The translations under genes and the position numbers were made by a program. A DNA stretch of 64,000 nucleotides from Dioszegia crocea (lineage: Eukaryota > Basidiomycota > Tremellomycetes > Tremellales > Bulleribasidiaceae): the NCBI GenBank assembly GCA_001600615.1, contig BCKK01000008.1, forward strand, positions 974,134-1,038,133, read 5' to 3'. How positions within the stretch are numbered: the stretch's first letter is position 1; each line of letters begins with the position of its first letter. A model generated the notes under the pieces. It was not told the origin of the DNA, did no database searches, and worked only from the letters and a program-made list of their open reading frames with translations. Below are positions 45,035-54,631 of the stretch, piece after piece.

Positions 45035-45780
45035 CTTTTAGTGATCAAGTTGAATTTGAGGTTGGTGGAGTGAAGGTAAATTGTGAGTTCTGTTCCGAAG
45101 ACATCTTCGAGAGATACGAGCGCTTTATAGAATGTAGTTGCTGATCAATCATCTGATGAAAAAGGCCTTACTAATGTCAAGTACGAAAAAACGTTCGTCG
45201 GTCTTATGTATGACGCTCGGAATCTCGGATGGATAGGTGGGCCATATGCGGATCCGGGGGGCATGAGGCGGTATAAGGCGGTATGAGTCAACATTCCTCT
45301 AAATTTAGACTCCGGCCCGCGGCCGGCTCTGAGCTGTCGCTCTGTCTTTGGGCCTCGTATACTCGGGTCTGCCGCTGTCAACGTGCACTGAACGAGCAGC
45401 AATCCAGCACATCTACTCTGTCATTATACTCAATTATTATGCGACACCTATGTCAATCGCATAGTCACTACAGCCATCAGAAACGCGAAACGTCCGGGTC
45501 TCCCCGGGACCCCTGTTTAAACCTTTGTTGTAGCTTCTTCCTTTATATCCTAACGTGGACGGACCTCCCACCGTATCTCTGAAGTCGACGACAAGGGGGG
45601 ATCCATGCTAGGCCTAGCGTCGACACAGTGGACTGATCTATCACTCGTGACTCTTGTGAGATTTCCATCATTTCCTCGCTTCAGCTGTTCTTATGATAGA
45701 CACGGCGGCCAACGATCCAAAGATATTCATCATGAAAACACTCAAAGTTAACACGGTCTGGAGTCTGGACTCTGAAGACA
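45035..45780. other. Spacer between RidA1 and X-C
   Basis: 746 bp. The left part is the RidA1 upstream region. Short frames on both strands (45145-45402, 45283-45582) are shadows without motifs. Confidence 0.35.
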
Positions 45781-46233
45781 CTACCAAATGGCTGCAACCC
45801 CAGCAGCAGCTCCGTGAGCGTCGGCATATGTGCCGTTCCGAGGTTCCCCTTCCGCACTCGCCCCAGCGTCCTCTTCAAGAGCCCAGTCTTCCACTCCTCG
45901 CTCCTTGCAATCCAAGTCAAAGCACCGGGTTTGCCACGCCGAGTTCTCCATGGTGAATGGGCCTGAGTTTGACCCCGGCCGGAGCCAAGCCTTGGCTTGA
46001 TCCACCGCCATGTCACTGGTCCCACCATCTTCTTTCCAAGATGACAGAAAACAGTTCGCTTTGAAGGTCAGATGCTCCCCCAATTTGGTAGAGGCCCTCT
46101 TCGAGAGATGGGAACTCACGCATGTGATCTTGACCTCGGAGATGATCACCGAGCCAAGAACGTCAACATGATTCCTGGCAACCTTGAGGAACGTGGTGCC
46201 TGTGCCGGAGGTGCTTTGGGTGAGCGTCACCAT
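45781..46233 (-). CDS. X-C: small protein of the three-member unknown family
   Basis: Single exon, 150 aa, starting MVTLTQSTSGTGTTFLKVAR. An apparent intron (GTGAGT near 46117) is rejected because the unspliced frame aligns with X-B along this stretch. Conserved: EVKITC; LGEHLTFKAN; AVDQAKAWLRPGS; and DCKERGVEDWALEED. The tail is Gly/Ala-rich. Two conserved cysteines (in KITC and DCKE) could form a disulphide or bind metal; that is inference. No secretion signal. It is co-directional with RidA2, 507 bp downstream of it. Confidence 0.65.
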   Translation of the reverse strand: MVTLTQSTSGTGTTFLKVARNHVDVLGSVIISEVKITCVSSHLSKRASTKLGEHLTFKANCFLSSWKEDGGTSDMAVDQAKAWLRPGSNSGPFTMENSAWQTRCFDLDCKERGVEDWALEEDAGASAEGEPRNGTYADAHGAAAGVAAIW

Positions 46234-46468
46234 CGCGATGCAGCAGTATGGGTGAGGATGTAGGTATTGGGATAAGGAGATAGGTAGTCGACTTTGATGC
46301 GCCTGGTGAGAATGGTGGTGACGATGTTGATATGTCGAAAAGAGAAGCGGTACGCAGAGGATTCGCCACTCTTATAGCCCCCATGTAGGTGCTGGCGAGC
46401 TGAGCACTATTGTGCATCCCTTGTTCCTGCCGGATCCTTTCAGAGTTTCAGATGCCTTGGGGTACACC

Positions 46469-46474
46469 CACGTG
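46469..46474. promoter_or_regulatory. CACGTG box upstream of X-C
   Basis: E-box 236 bp before the X-C start, in the same sequence context (GGTAC, four bases, CACGTGC) as the box upstream of X-B. Confidence 0.5.
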
Positions 46475-46524
46475 CAACAGCAAGTTCAGATGTCAGTAGA
46501 ACGGTTCCTGTTATGACCCTGATG

Positions 46525-46540
46525 ATCGATGATCATCGAT
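46525..46540. repeat. 16-bp perfect palindrome ATCGATGATCATCGAT
   Basis: The sequence equals its own reverse complement over 16 bases. It lies between RidA2 and X-C, 292 bp upstream of the X-C start. It could be an operator-like site for a dimeric factor or a structural element. No second copy was noticed near X-B. Confidence 0.5.
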
Positions 46541-46740
46541 GCGGGTGTCAGCAGTTGCAAGTCAGTGCTCAGCCAGTATCAGCCGTGCAAGAGCCCCACA
46601 ATCAGTACACGAGCATTGAGTGAAGTACCAGCACGTGGGATACGATCCTCTACAGGGAACGAGAGGATTTCTCAGACTGGAATTTGCTGACTTTTCCGTT
46701 CCCCATACCGCCCTACGCTTTCCGGTTCCCACCCTTGAGT

Positions 46741-47294
46741 CTACTTGCTCTCAGGCTCATGAGCCACAACCTCAATCTCCACTTTCATATCCTCCAGTCC
46801 TAGACTTGTAACGCCCACACAAGTCCAAATAGGCTTATGGTCCGGCATCCACTGTTTAAGGTTTCGGATCATGGCTTCGAGCGCTTCATGGTCGAGTGGG
46901 ATATGGTATGAGTTTACTCTGAACACCTGTGCTGATCAGCAGTGATTGCAAGAGGGATAGAATGAGGAGCGGAAGTACATGCCTGAGACCATCCCTTGCC
47001 GCCTGCATCTTTGAGGGCCAGATCGACATTCTTGAATGCTAGGTCGATCTGCGCAGTGACACCAGCGACCACGTCTCCGGATTTGGGATCCCATCCGCCT
47101 ATACCATCAGCTTCAAATCTAACTCTGAGCTTCACGAGGAGCGTCATTGAGTAAAGAATAGCGCGAAACCTACCTTGCCCGGCAATCTCAATCCTCTCGC
47201 CTCCAGCCGGAATTCTCACAGTCTGGTTATAGCCATAACTCTCCAGATTGGTCTTGCCCACTCCTTCGTATGCGTAGTATTTCAGATGGCTCAT
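46741..47294 (-). CDS. RidA2: RidA/YjgF/UK114 family protein
   Basis: Three exons: 47174-47294, 46983-47098 and 46741-46926 (423 nt, 140 aa). Exons 2 and 3 have exactly the same lengths as in RidA1. Landmarks: MSHLKYYAYEGVG; RIEIAGQGGWDPKSG; AQIDLAFKNVDLALKDAG; VFRVNSYHIPLDHEALEAMI; and IWTCVGVTSLG. The two proteins are highly similar from residue 40 on, while the first intron differs in length. The second intron begins with GC (CAG|GCATGT) instead of GT. The usual RidA catalytic Arg position again reads Thr-Cys. It is divergent from IST3/RBMX2, sharing a 273 bp promoter. Confidence 0.85.
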
Positions 47295-47567
47295 GTTGGC
47301 TGTGAGATGATGTATGAACTGGGGCAGCGAAGTGAAGGGCAAGAGTGGGCCGTCGGCTATCAAGACACTGGTCAGCAGCTTCGGGTCCGCTGTTGTTCGG
47401 GTTCGGGAACCGAAGCTAAGTGGGGGGAAAAGTGGGGGTGTGGAGACTCCAGGTTTGGGTGAGCTTACGTGAGATGGCGAGGCCCGTGCGTTGATAAATG
47501 GCTTTGGGCGAATCCGCCCGCCAAATCAAGGCTCTACTTACATTCAGCTCTGTATCAGTAGGTCAAG

Positions 47568-49079
47568 ATGAAGTAGGTCCTTTCGCCTCGGCTACCTGGC
47601 AGTATCAAGTGCATAAGCTGATACTGAAGCTCGATACAAGAAATTAATCGCATAAACCAGCGCGAGCTGGATCTGGGCCTAACAGGGTCGGCATCGTGGC
47701 ATCATCAATATAGCCAGTCGGCGTATGTGCACGTTGGAGGTTTAAGCTATGAGATGACGGAGGGGGATGTGTTGGCTGTTTTCTCACAGTGAGTTTGGAA
47801 GGATCCGGGTATTCTGGAAGATAGCAGGAAGGATTGGCAAGGGGTTGGAGGGATTATGGCGCGAATTGTGGAATGGGCACCCGATAATTATCCTCAGCTC
47901 CAAGGATCGCCCCTTTGCTTATCGCTGATCATAGGTTTGGCGAAATCATGGATATCAACATGCCTCGAGATCAAGATTCTGGGAAATCCAGAGGGTTCGC
48001 TTTCCTCATGTATGAAGATCAACGCAGTACAGTACTGGCGGTGGATAATATGAATGGGGCGTTGGTTTTGGGTCGGATGTTAAAGGTGAGTCTTAGGCTG
48101 GGTCCCCCGAAACTCCTTTAGGTACTTGGAAGAAAGGCAGCTGACGTAGGCTAGGTCGACCATGTGCATAAATATGAACAACCGGGTAAGAGGGATGAAG
48201 AGGGGAAATATCAAAAACCGGAGGAACCGACGTATAACGCTATGCCTCCAGAATTATCAGGTATGATCCATCTCACTATAATACCGCTTTCACGTCAGAT
48301 CGGCCCCAGCTCGCCGAGCGCGTCTACGTTGAGCTGACAATACAGGCTCTGACGACTCGTCAGGCTCTGAATCTGACGATGACCCCAATTTCGACGCCAA
48401 TGACCCTATGGCTGCCTTCTTGCGCGATGAAAAGCGAAAGCTCAAGTCATCCAAGAAGAGTGGAGGGAAAGAAGAGAAGAGGAGACGGAAAGAGGAACGG
48501 AGGAAGAAGAGGGAAGAGAGGGAGAGACGACGACTTGTTAAGGCGTTGAAGAGTAAAGAGAAGGGGCAGCGTGTGAAGCTGGACAGGGGCGATGAGGGGG
48601 GAGATGGAGGGTCGGGAGGGAGGGTCAGGGATGGAGATGAGAGGGGAGGGGGGAGTGGGAGTCCGAAGAGGGAAAGAGTGAGCCCTGGGCTTGGGGCAGG
48701 TTCGGGAGTATTCAGGTCTGTAAGGGATGGGCGGGATGAACGAGGTGGGGGGCACAGAGCGTTGGGAGGTAGTGGCAGGGATGAGAGAGGGGATGAGAGG
48801 CTGGGGAATGGGTCAGGATGGCCAGAAGGTCGGGATGGGTCAATGTACGACAGGAACGGATCAAATGGGCGGATTGGGAGGGATGGGCGGGATGCTACGA
48901 GGGATAGGGCTTCGGATATGAGTAGAAGACCTCCAAGTGGAGGAGAACGAGAACGCGAACGGGAACGAGAGAGGGAGAGGGAGAAGTCTCCGATACGGAG
49001 TAGTGGGCGTGAACGACTAGAACATGAACGGTTCTATGGAAGGAGAAGTGATGAGTACGAAAGAAGGGATCGTAGATAG
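47568..49079 (+). CDS. IST3: RBMX2/Ist3-type spliceosomal RNA-binding protein
   Basis: Five exons: 47568-47572, 47630-47788, 47935-48085, 48155-48260 and 48346-49079 (1,155 nt, 384 aa). The first coding exon is only ATGAA. The protein starts MNSIQEINRINQRELDLG. One RRM: RNP2 YVHVGGLSYEMTEGDVLAVF, FGEIMDINMPRDQDSGKSRG with RNP1 GFAFLMYED. It is followed by the RBMX2-type VDHVHKYEQPGKRDEEG. In yeast Ist3/Snu17 forms the RES complex with Bud13 and Pml1 on the activated spliceosome. The long C-terminal Arg/Glu/Ser/Gly-rich tail (RERERERERERE and many RDGRD repeats) is typical of the metazoan and basidiomycete form. It converges with mitochondrial uL15, with 50 bp between stops. Confidence 0.9.
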
Positions 49080-49129
49080 TAGATAATGTCATATGTCACT
49101 GCATTGTAATCCCCAGTAGAGAGAATAAA

Positions 49130-50204
49130 TCATGCTGAAGCTTCCGAGGCTGGTGTTTCGTTCAGTCCTGGAGCTAGATATCCGAATTTCTTGGGATTGG
49201 AGTAGTATTCTGCAGGTGTCAGCGGCTAGTCGGGTGCATCGAGCGTCCTCCGATTCGTATCTCTGGCTGCTGTCCCCAAATGTCCACCTCCCGACTTCAC
49301 CTCCACCAACTTCATTCCACTATCCTCATGCTCCCTAACTCGATCACTCCGGGGGTCTCTTCTCAGTCCACAATCTCCTATCGATCCCATTCCCTAAGCG
49401 CCTTTCCACTCGCTGTCCCAACCCAAACCCAACCCACACCAGAACTCACGTATATCAGCCTTCCTAACAGGTGCCGCATCTCTCGCTTGAACCTTCTCCG
49501 GCCAGACCTCTTTCCTCAACGCCAGCCTATTCTTATACACAGCCAACACACTCCCTCCTGCCGCCCTCACAGCCTCCGCCGCGCTCTTTGAGAACCTCGA
49601 CAATTCCAGATTGAGCGGTGGGAGCGGTAAGTCCGGATCATGAGGACCTAATAGCTTTACACCTGAAAAGCCTGAGATGCCGTGAATTAGGTTTGAACGG
49701 ACTATATCGCCGATCGTTATAGGTAAAGAAGGGTCGAGTTTGCCTGATAGGATTGAGGATTGGAGTCGAGCGAGAGGGAGGGGAGCGTAGGTTCTTGCGG
49801 TGCTACCGAGTCAGCTCTTATCTCCTAGTATGTTGTGGAATTTGCTAGCTTACAAATTTACAAATCCCCGCTTGGGGACTAAACGATGCATGGGTGTCTG
49901 ACCACCTTCGAACCCTGGTGTAGGTTTCCCATTCCCCGATCTTGCCTTTTGACCCTTATGACCTCTACCTGACGTTCCACCTTTTGTCGATCCTTGACCT
50001 CTACCATATCTTATCGCCTACAACAATCAGCTCAGCGCCTCCACATCGGAGCGTGGACAGACGGACATCTTTCGTGGACCCCTTGATGGGTGCTAAATCG
50101 CCCAAACTGGCTCCGGGGGCTGTATGGACATACCGGGCCGTCGATGGACCGGCTAGTGTCGACAGGCGAGACCAGAGACGAGACGAAGTGGCTGTCAGGG
50201 ACAT
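49130..50204 (-). CDS. MRPL10: Mitochondrial large-subunit ribosomal protein uL15m
   Basis: Four exons: 50067-50204, 49854-50017, 49450-49802 and 49130-49209 (735 nt, 244 aa). The N-terminal 30 residues are Arg/Ser/Thr/Leu-rich and suit a mitochondrial presequence. The diagnostic uL15 segment reads [40 protein letters not shown] and [11 protein letters not shown]. It continues through [13 protein letters not shown], and the last exon gives [15 protein letters not shown]. The last intron (49210-49449, 240 nt) is long for this window. The first donor is GTCCGT, slightly unusual. Confidence 0.92.
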
Positions 50205-50375
50205 GATTAATAGGGCTGTTATAGGTATAGTGATGCAGAGATGTATGGTGGTGGTGGTATCAATTTGCCTCTATGCTGCCTTGCCCTAAAGTCCACGTCA
50301 CACAGCCAGTTTCGCCCCCTTTTACCCCGCTATCACTATCGACTCGCTTCATCCAACCTCCTTGGAATACATTGC

Positions 50376-52737
50376 ATGCTCAGAGGGATAGTCACCACTC
50401 TAGCATCACTCAGAACATACGGTCAGCTCCCCCGAGTATCCCATCAGCCACTTCAACGGCAATTCCAACCTCATAACTTCACCCGTATCGCATCGTTTAC
50501 AATGTCCGCTCCGGCAGAGGGTACACACAAGGATGAAGTGACGGGCGAGATGATTTCCAAGGGGTAAGATTAATCGATATCGAGGGTATGGACTTAGCTG
50601 ATAGGTAGTGAACTCAAGAGACGACAGAAGGAAAGAGCGAAGGAAGCTGCTAAGGCTGAAAAGGCCGCCAAGGCACCTGCGCCTGTTCAGAAGGCTAAGA
50701 AGGATGATGCTGAGCCGGAGGCTGAGCTCGATGCGAATGTAAGTCGGGCGATGTGGATCTTCAGTAGCAAGAGTCTTAGCTGACAAGGTAGGCCTTCTAT
50801 GATTGGCGATACAACCAGATCAAAACTCTTCGTCAGACCAAGAAGCCCGACCCGTACCCTCACAAATTCCACGTTACGCAGAGTGTGCCTTCGTACGTGC
50901 GGGAATGGGGAGCGGAGGGTAAGGTGCCAGAAGGGACGAGTGTCAATGATGCCAAGCCTGTGAGTGAACCGCCCAAAGAGGAGACTAGGAGCTGATGGCA
51001 GATCTCCCTCGCTGGTCGAGTCATGAGCATCCGAGAGTCCAGTGTCAAGCTGAGGTTCTACGACTTGAAGGCAGACGGGCAGAAGGTCCAAATCATGGCC
51101 AATGCAGCGTAAGCTATGTCATCCATTCCGAATTGAACGTCAAGCTGACTCTCTAGCAACTCTGCCTCACCCGATGACTTCCAATCAACTCACACCCTGA
51201 TCCGCCGAGGCGACATCATTGGCGTTACAGGTATTCCCTGCCGAACCAAATTAGGCGAGCTCTCACTATCCATCACGCACATCCAGCTACTTTCGCCATG
51301 TCTACACCAGCTACCCGGTCGAGAAGGTCTAGTCGACCAAGAGACACGATACCGTAAACGATACCTTGATTTGATTATGAATCAATCTACGCGAGATATC
51401 TTCATTACTCGAAGTCGAGTCGTCAACTACATCCGAAAGTTCCTGGATCAACAAGGATTTATCGAGGTCAGCCCTGCTCGCCAAACGAGGGAATTGAGCT
51501 GATTGTCCTAGGTCGAAACACCCATGATGTCCCTTATCGCAGGCGGAGCAACAGCCAAGCCCTTCATCACACACCATAACGATCTGAAGCTCGATCTCTT
51601 CATGCGTATCGCCCCCGAACTCTACCTGAAGGAATTAGTCGTGGGAGGCCTTGACCGTGTATTCGAAATTGGTCGAGTGTTCCGAAATGAACAAATCGAC
51701 ATGACGCATAATCCTGAATTTTCAATTTGTGAATTTTACATGGCCTATGCGGACATGTACGATTTGATGGATCTTACGGAGAGTTTGATTGAGGGGATGG
51801 TATTACACCTTTATGGAAAGACGGCAATTACGTTCCATCCTCAAGGGAAGGGAGAAGGGAAACCATCGTACGAGATTGATTTCAAGGCGCCTTGGAAGAA
51901 GTTTGATATGATTGAGGAATTGGAGAAGAAGACTGGGCAGAAATTCCCACCGGGAGAGACATTGCATGATGAAAATGCCAATAAGTTCTTGAGGGATTTG
52001 TGTAAGACTGTGAGTTTTGCCTCTCTTACTCTGAGAGTACTTCTTCTCGTTCTTCCTACTTCTCTCTCTTTCCTCTTTCCCATTCTCTCCTCCGCCTGCT
52101 TATTTCCTTCACTCGCTCATCTCCACCCCTCCTCGCATTATCCCCGTCTAAGCTGCCGACATACCCTCAGGCCAAAAGTCGACTCTAAATTATGCCCATT
52201 ACTCGCTCCACATGAACTGTGCTAACCCCACAGCACAACGTCGACTGCTCCGAGCCCAAGACCAACGCCCGAATGCTCGACAAGCTCGTCGGCGAATTCA
52301 TCGAAACGCAATGTATAAACCCATCCTTCATCGTCGGTCATCCACAAGTCATGTCCCCCTTGGCGAAATACCACCGATCCCGACCTGGGTTATGCGAACG
52401 ATTCGAGGCATTCGTAGCGACCAAAGAAATCTGTAACGCCTATACGGAATTGAACGACCCCTTTGATCAGAGGGAGCGATTCGAAGAGCAGACCAAGCAG
52501 AAGAATGCGGGTGATGATGAGGCTCAGGGCGTTGATGAGACCTTCATCAATGCGTTGGAGTATGGTCTGCCGCCTACCGGAGGGTGGGGTCTGGGGATTG
52601 ATAGGCTTGTCATGTTCTTGACGGACTCGTCGAATATTAAGGAGGTGCTGCTTTTCCCGGCTATGAGGCCTGAGGGACAGGCGACGCAGGCTGTGGGCGC
52701 GGCGGTTCCGGCGACGGAGGCGGTTAAGGAGGCTTAG
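50376..52737 (+). CDS. KRS1: Lysyl-tRNA synthetase, cytosolic/mitochondrial
   Basis: Seven exons: 50376-50563, 50609-50738, 50792-50959, 51002-51108, 51157-51476 region ending at 51466, 51512-52009 and 52234-52737 (1,905 nt, 634 aa). Domains: Lys/Ala-rich N-terminal extension, OB-fold anticodon-binding domain ([20 protein letters not shown]), then the class II catalytic core. Motif 2 is [20 protein letters not shown] and motif 3 is [16 protein letters not shown]. It charges tRNA-Lys. Two in-frame starts exist. [16 protein letters not shown] at 50376 opens an Arg/Ser-rich, acid-free presequence typical of mitochondrial import. [15 protein letters not shown] at 50502 gives the 592-aa cytosolic form. 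Intron 6 (52010-52233) is 224 nt. Confidence 0.93.
50502..50504 (+). promoter_or_regulatory. KRS1: Alternative (cytosolic) start codon of KRS1
   Basis: The ATG in TTTACAATGTCC begins the conserved cytosolic N-terminus and has a good context, with A at -3. The upstream ATG at 50376 has a weaker one (TTGCATGC). Leaky scanning or alternative transcription starts could therefore make both isoforms. Confidence 0.6.
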
Positions 52738-53245
52738 GCTAGGGGGTAGATGGTATTAGGGTGGATTGATCATGGATGACAGATAGCTTTTGGTCCCGAA
52801 GTTGATGACTGGCATTTCCTCTTTCTGACATCTGACACTGATCAACGTTCAACAGCGATAGTCCACAATGCTGGGTAAGCGCACCGTACAGCCGCGCCTC
52901 GACCATTATGCTCTAGCACTCACCCCTCCCGCCTTGACTACTGAACTAAGGCACACCGGTCAAGGTATGGAGACACCTGCAAAGACTAAGGGGGGATGAT
53001 AAAGGATGGTAGGGGGCTTGAAGGGAAGGCCTGACCGGGAACGTGCAGGGACGACTGTTACCTGACCATTCGCCTATAGCAGGAATATCATCTCATCAAG
53101 GTACGACTTCATACAGATTCGGTTGCTTTACACACATCCAAGTAAGAGGTCGATTTCCCCCATCACATCAACGATTACAATCATCAGCAAGACGCCGATA
53201 ATAACAGACACAAATCCCTCCGTCGAACGATTCGCCGCCTACAGT
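52738..53245. other. Spacer, possibly 5' exons of the next gene
   Basis: 508 bp. An ATG at 52868 can be spliced (GTAAGC at 52875, AG at 52949-52950) to MLGTPVKVWRHLQRLRGDD, and through a further GTAGGG donor into the frame that contains the 53246 start. This is possible but unsupported by any family. Confidence 0.3.
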
Positions 53246-54631
53246 ATGCGCTTGTTCAAAAGTCAGAAACAAAAGTATCGGAACAATGCGAACACGAAAG
53301 CGCATCTCGGAGCGTGGGACGATGGAATGGGGAGATACAGCGATAGATCGTCGCTGGGATCCGAGTATGCCAGCGCGAGCGAGCGAGAGCCAAGGTCTGA
53401 ATGGCGAAGTGGAGCATACACCGGCGATTTCACTGCAGGTTCGATGAGACGTGATGATGACTGGTTAGAGACGGAGGTCAGGCATACGATGGAGTGCATG
53501 GATGGATATGAGAAGGAGAAGAATCCGGTCTCAGGGTCATTCGTCTCGCGGAGCAGGACGGAGACCTCGGCAAGGTTGGGAAGAAGGACACGGGATGGGA
53601 GAACATTCACCGAGGATGATAAGAGGAAAGAGCTGTACAAAGTGTATCGCTCTCAGCGGAAGGAGAGGAAACAGACAGAGGGGAAACGTACCAAGCTTGC
53701 GGCCCAAGAGATGTTTACAGCGCTTCAAGATATCAATGAGACGAAATTGAGGTTGGGAATCAATAACCTTACTCGAGAATCTGGCCTCGCTTCGAACGAG
53801 GTGACCAACTCCAATACGGTCTCATACATGCTCAACAAACTCAGCTTGTTGCTTACCGATAACATCGACCGCTACGAGGCGGACTGCGGAGACAACACAA
53901 ACGCTTCGATGTACAAACCTAGTACAGTGTACTCGACATGCGGACAAGCATTTGAGGAGATCGGTCGGCGACTGAGCCGCACTTTCCAGCCTAGATCGAC
54001 AAAATTGACTCAGGTGATCGCACCCTCAGATCATGGTCGATACACCGTTGATGCTCGAGCCCAGGCTGTATGGCCTCCTCCGCCATTAGCTGAGAACTCC
54101 ATCTGGGCTCCGACAGCAGAAGCAAGAAGGCGCAATAACCTCTTGTTTTGCAACTCGATTCGCCTTGCCTCGCATTCGAGCATCGACACCAACACATCGA
54201 AAACGCAGTCTTGCCTTCTGAACGGATTGTCGGCGTTGACGAACGTCTCACGCTCGCCCTCGCAGAAGACGGTAGGGCGGGGGTTTCTCGATAACCTTAT
54301 TGCAGATTTCGCCGATCGTCAAGCCGAATGCACGGATAAGCTAGACAGGGAAGAATGGGAGGTGGAGAGGAAGCGGAGTGCGTTGCTTGAATCAGACGGA
54401 CTGAGCACGCACATCAGCCCCAGTTCTGCCGAAAGCGATAGCCTATCATTGGTTCGCACATCGATCAACATGAAAAGTTCGCAGAATCAAGATAGCTATC
54501 AAGTCTCTATGGACGAGACCAAGGCAGAATCGGACCGGAAAGTCAAAGAGATAGAGGCTGAGATGTACGAGTGGGAGGAGTGCTATGATGCCGGCCTGAG
54601 AGCCCGAGAGGCGCTGTCTATGGATGTCTAA
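53246..54631 (+). CDS. Unknown charged protein
   Basis: Not recognised. Single long exon; the ATG at 53246 (MRLFKSQKQKYRNNANTKAH) gives 461 aa, and the frame is open back to about 53091, so upstream exons may exist. The N-terminus is basic, then Ser/Arg-rich (SEYASASEREPRSEWRS). A Lys/Arg/Glu-rich helical part follows (YKVYRSQRKERKQTEGKRTK). A longer helical segment (FTALQDINETKLRLGINNL, VSYMLNKLSLLLTDNIDRYE) comes next, and then coiled-coil-like stretches at the end (KAESDRKVKEIEAEMYEWEE). No membrane span or signal peptide. Confidence 0.55.
   Translation: MRLFKSQKQKYRNNANTKAHLGAWDDGMGRYSDRSSLGSEYASASEREPRSEWRSGAYTGDFTAGSMRRDDDWLETEVRHTMECMDGYEKEKNPVSGSFVSRSRTETSARLGRRTRDGRTFTEDDKRKELYKVYRSQRKERKQTEGKRTKLAAQEMFTALQDINETKLRLGINNLTRESGLASNEVTNSNTVSYMLNKLSLLLTDNIDRYEADCGDNTNASMYKPSTVYSTCGQAFEEIGRRLSRTFQPRSTKLTQVIAPSDHGRYTVDARAQAVWPPPPLAENSIWAPTAEARRRNNLLFCNSIRLASHSSIDTNTSKTQSCLLNGLSALTNVSRSPSQKTVGRGFLDNLIADFADRQAECTDKLDREEWEVERKRSALLESDGLSTHISPSSAESDSLSLVRTSINMKSSQNQDSYQVSMDETKAESDRKVKEIEAEMYEWEECYDAGLRAREALSMDV

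Larger units (their letters stand above)
46234..46740. promoter_or_regulatory. Upstream region of X-C, duplicated promoter block
   Basis: 507 bp. It holds the duplicated block (about 46421-46475, including CACGTG at 46469), the shared GATTCGCCAC at 46360, and a 16-bp palindrome at 46525. No gene is seen. Confidence 0.5.

Noticed and set aside
46100..46130. Intron in X-C (GTGAGT donor)
   Set aside because: The unspliced frame aligns with X-B through this stretch, and no acceptor gives the right phase.
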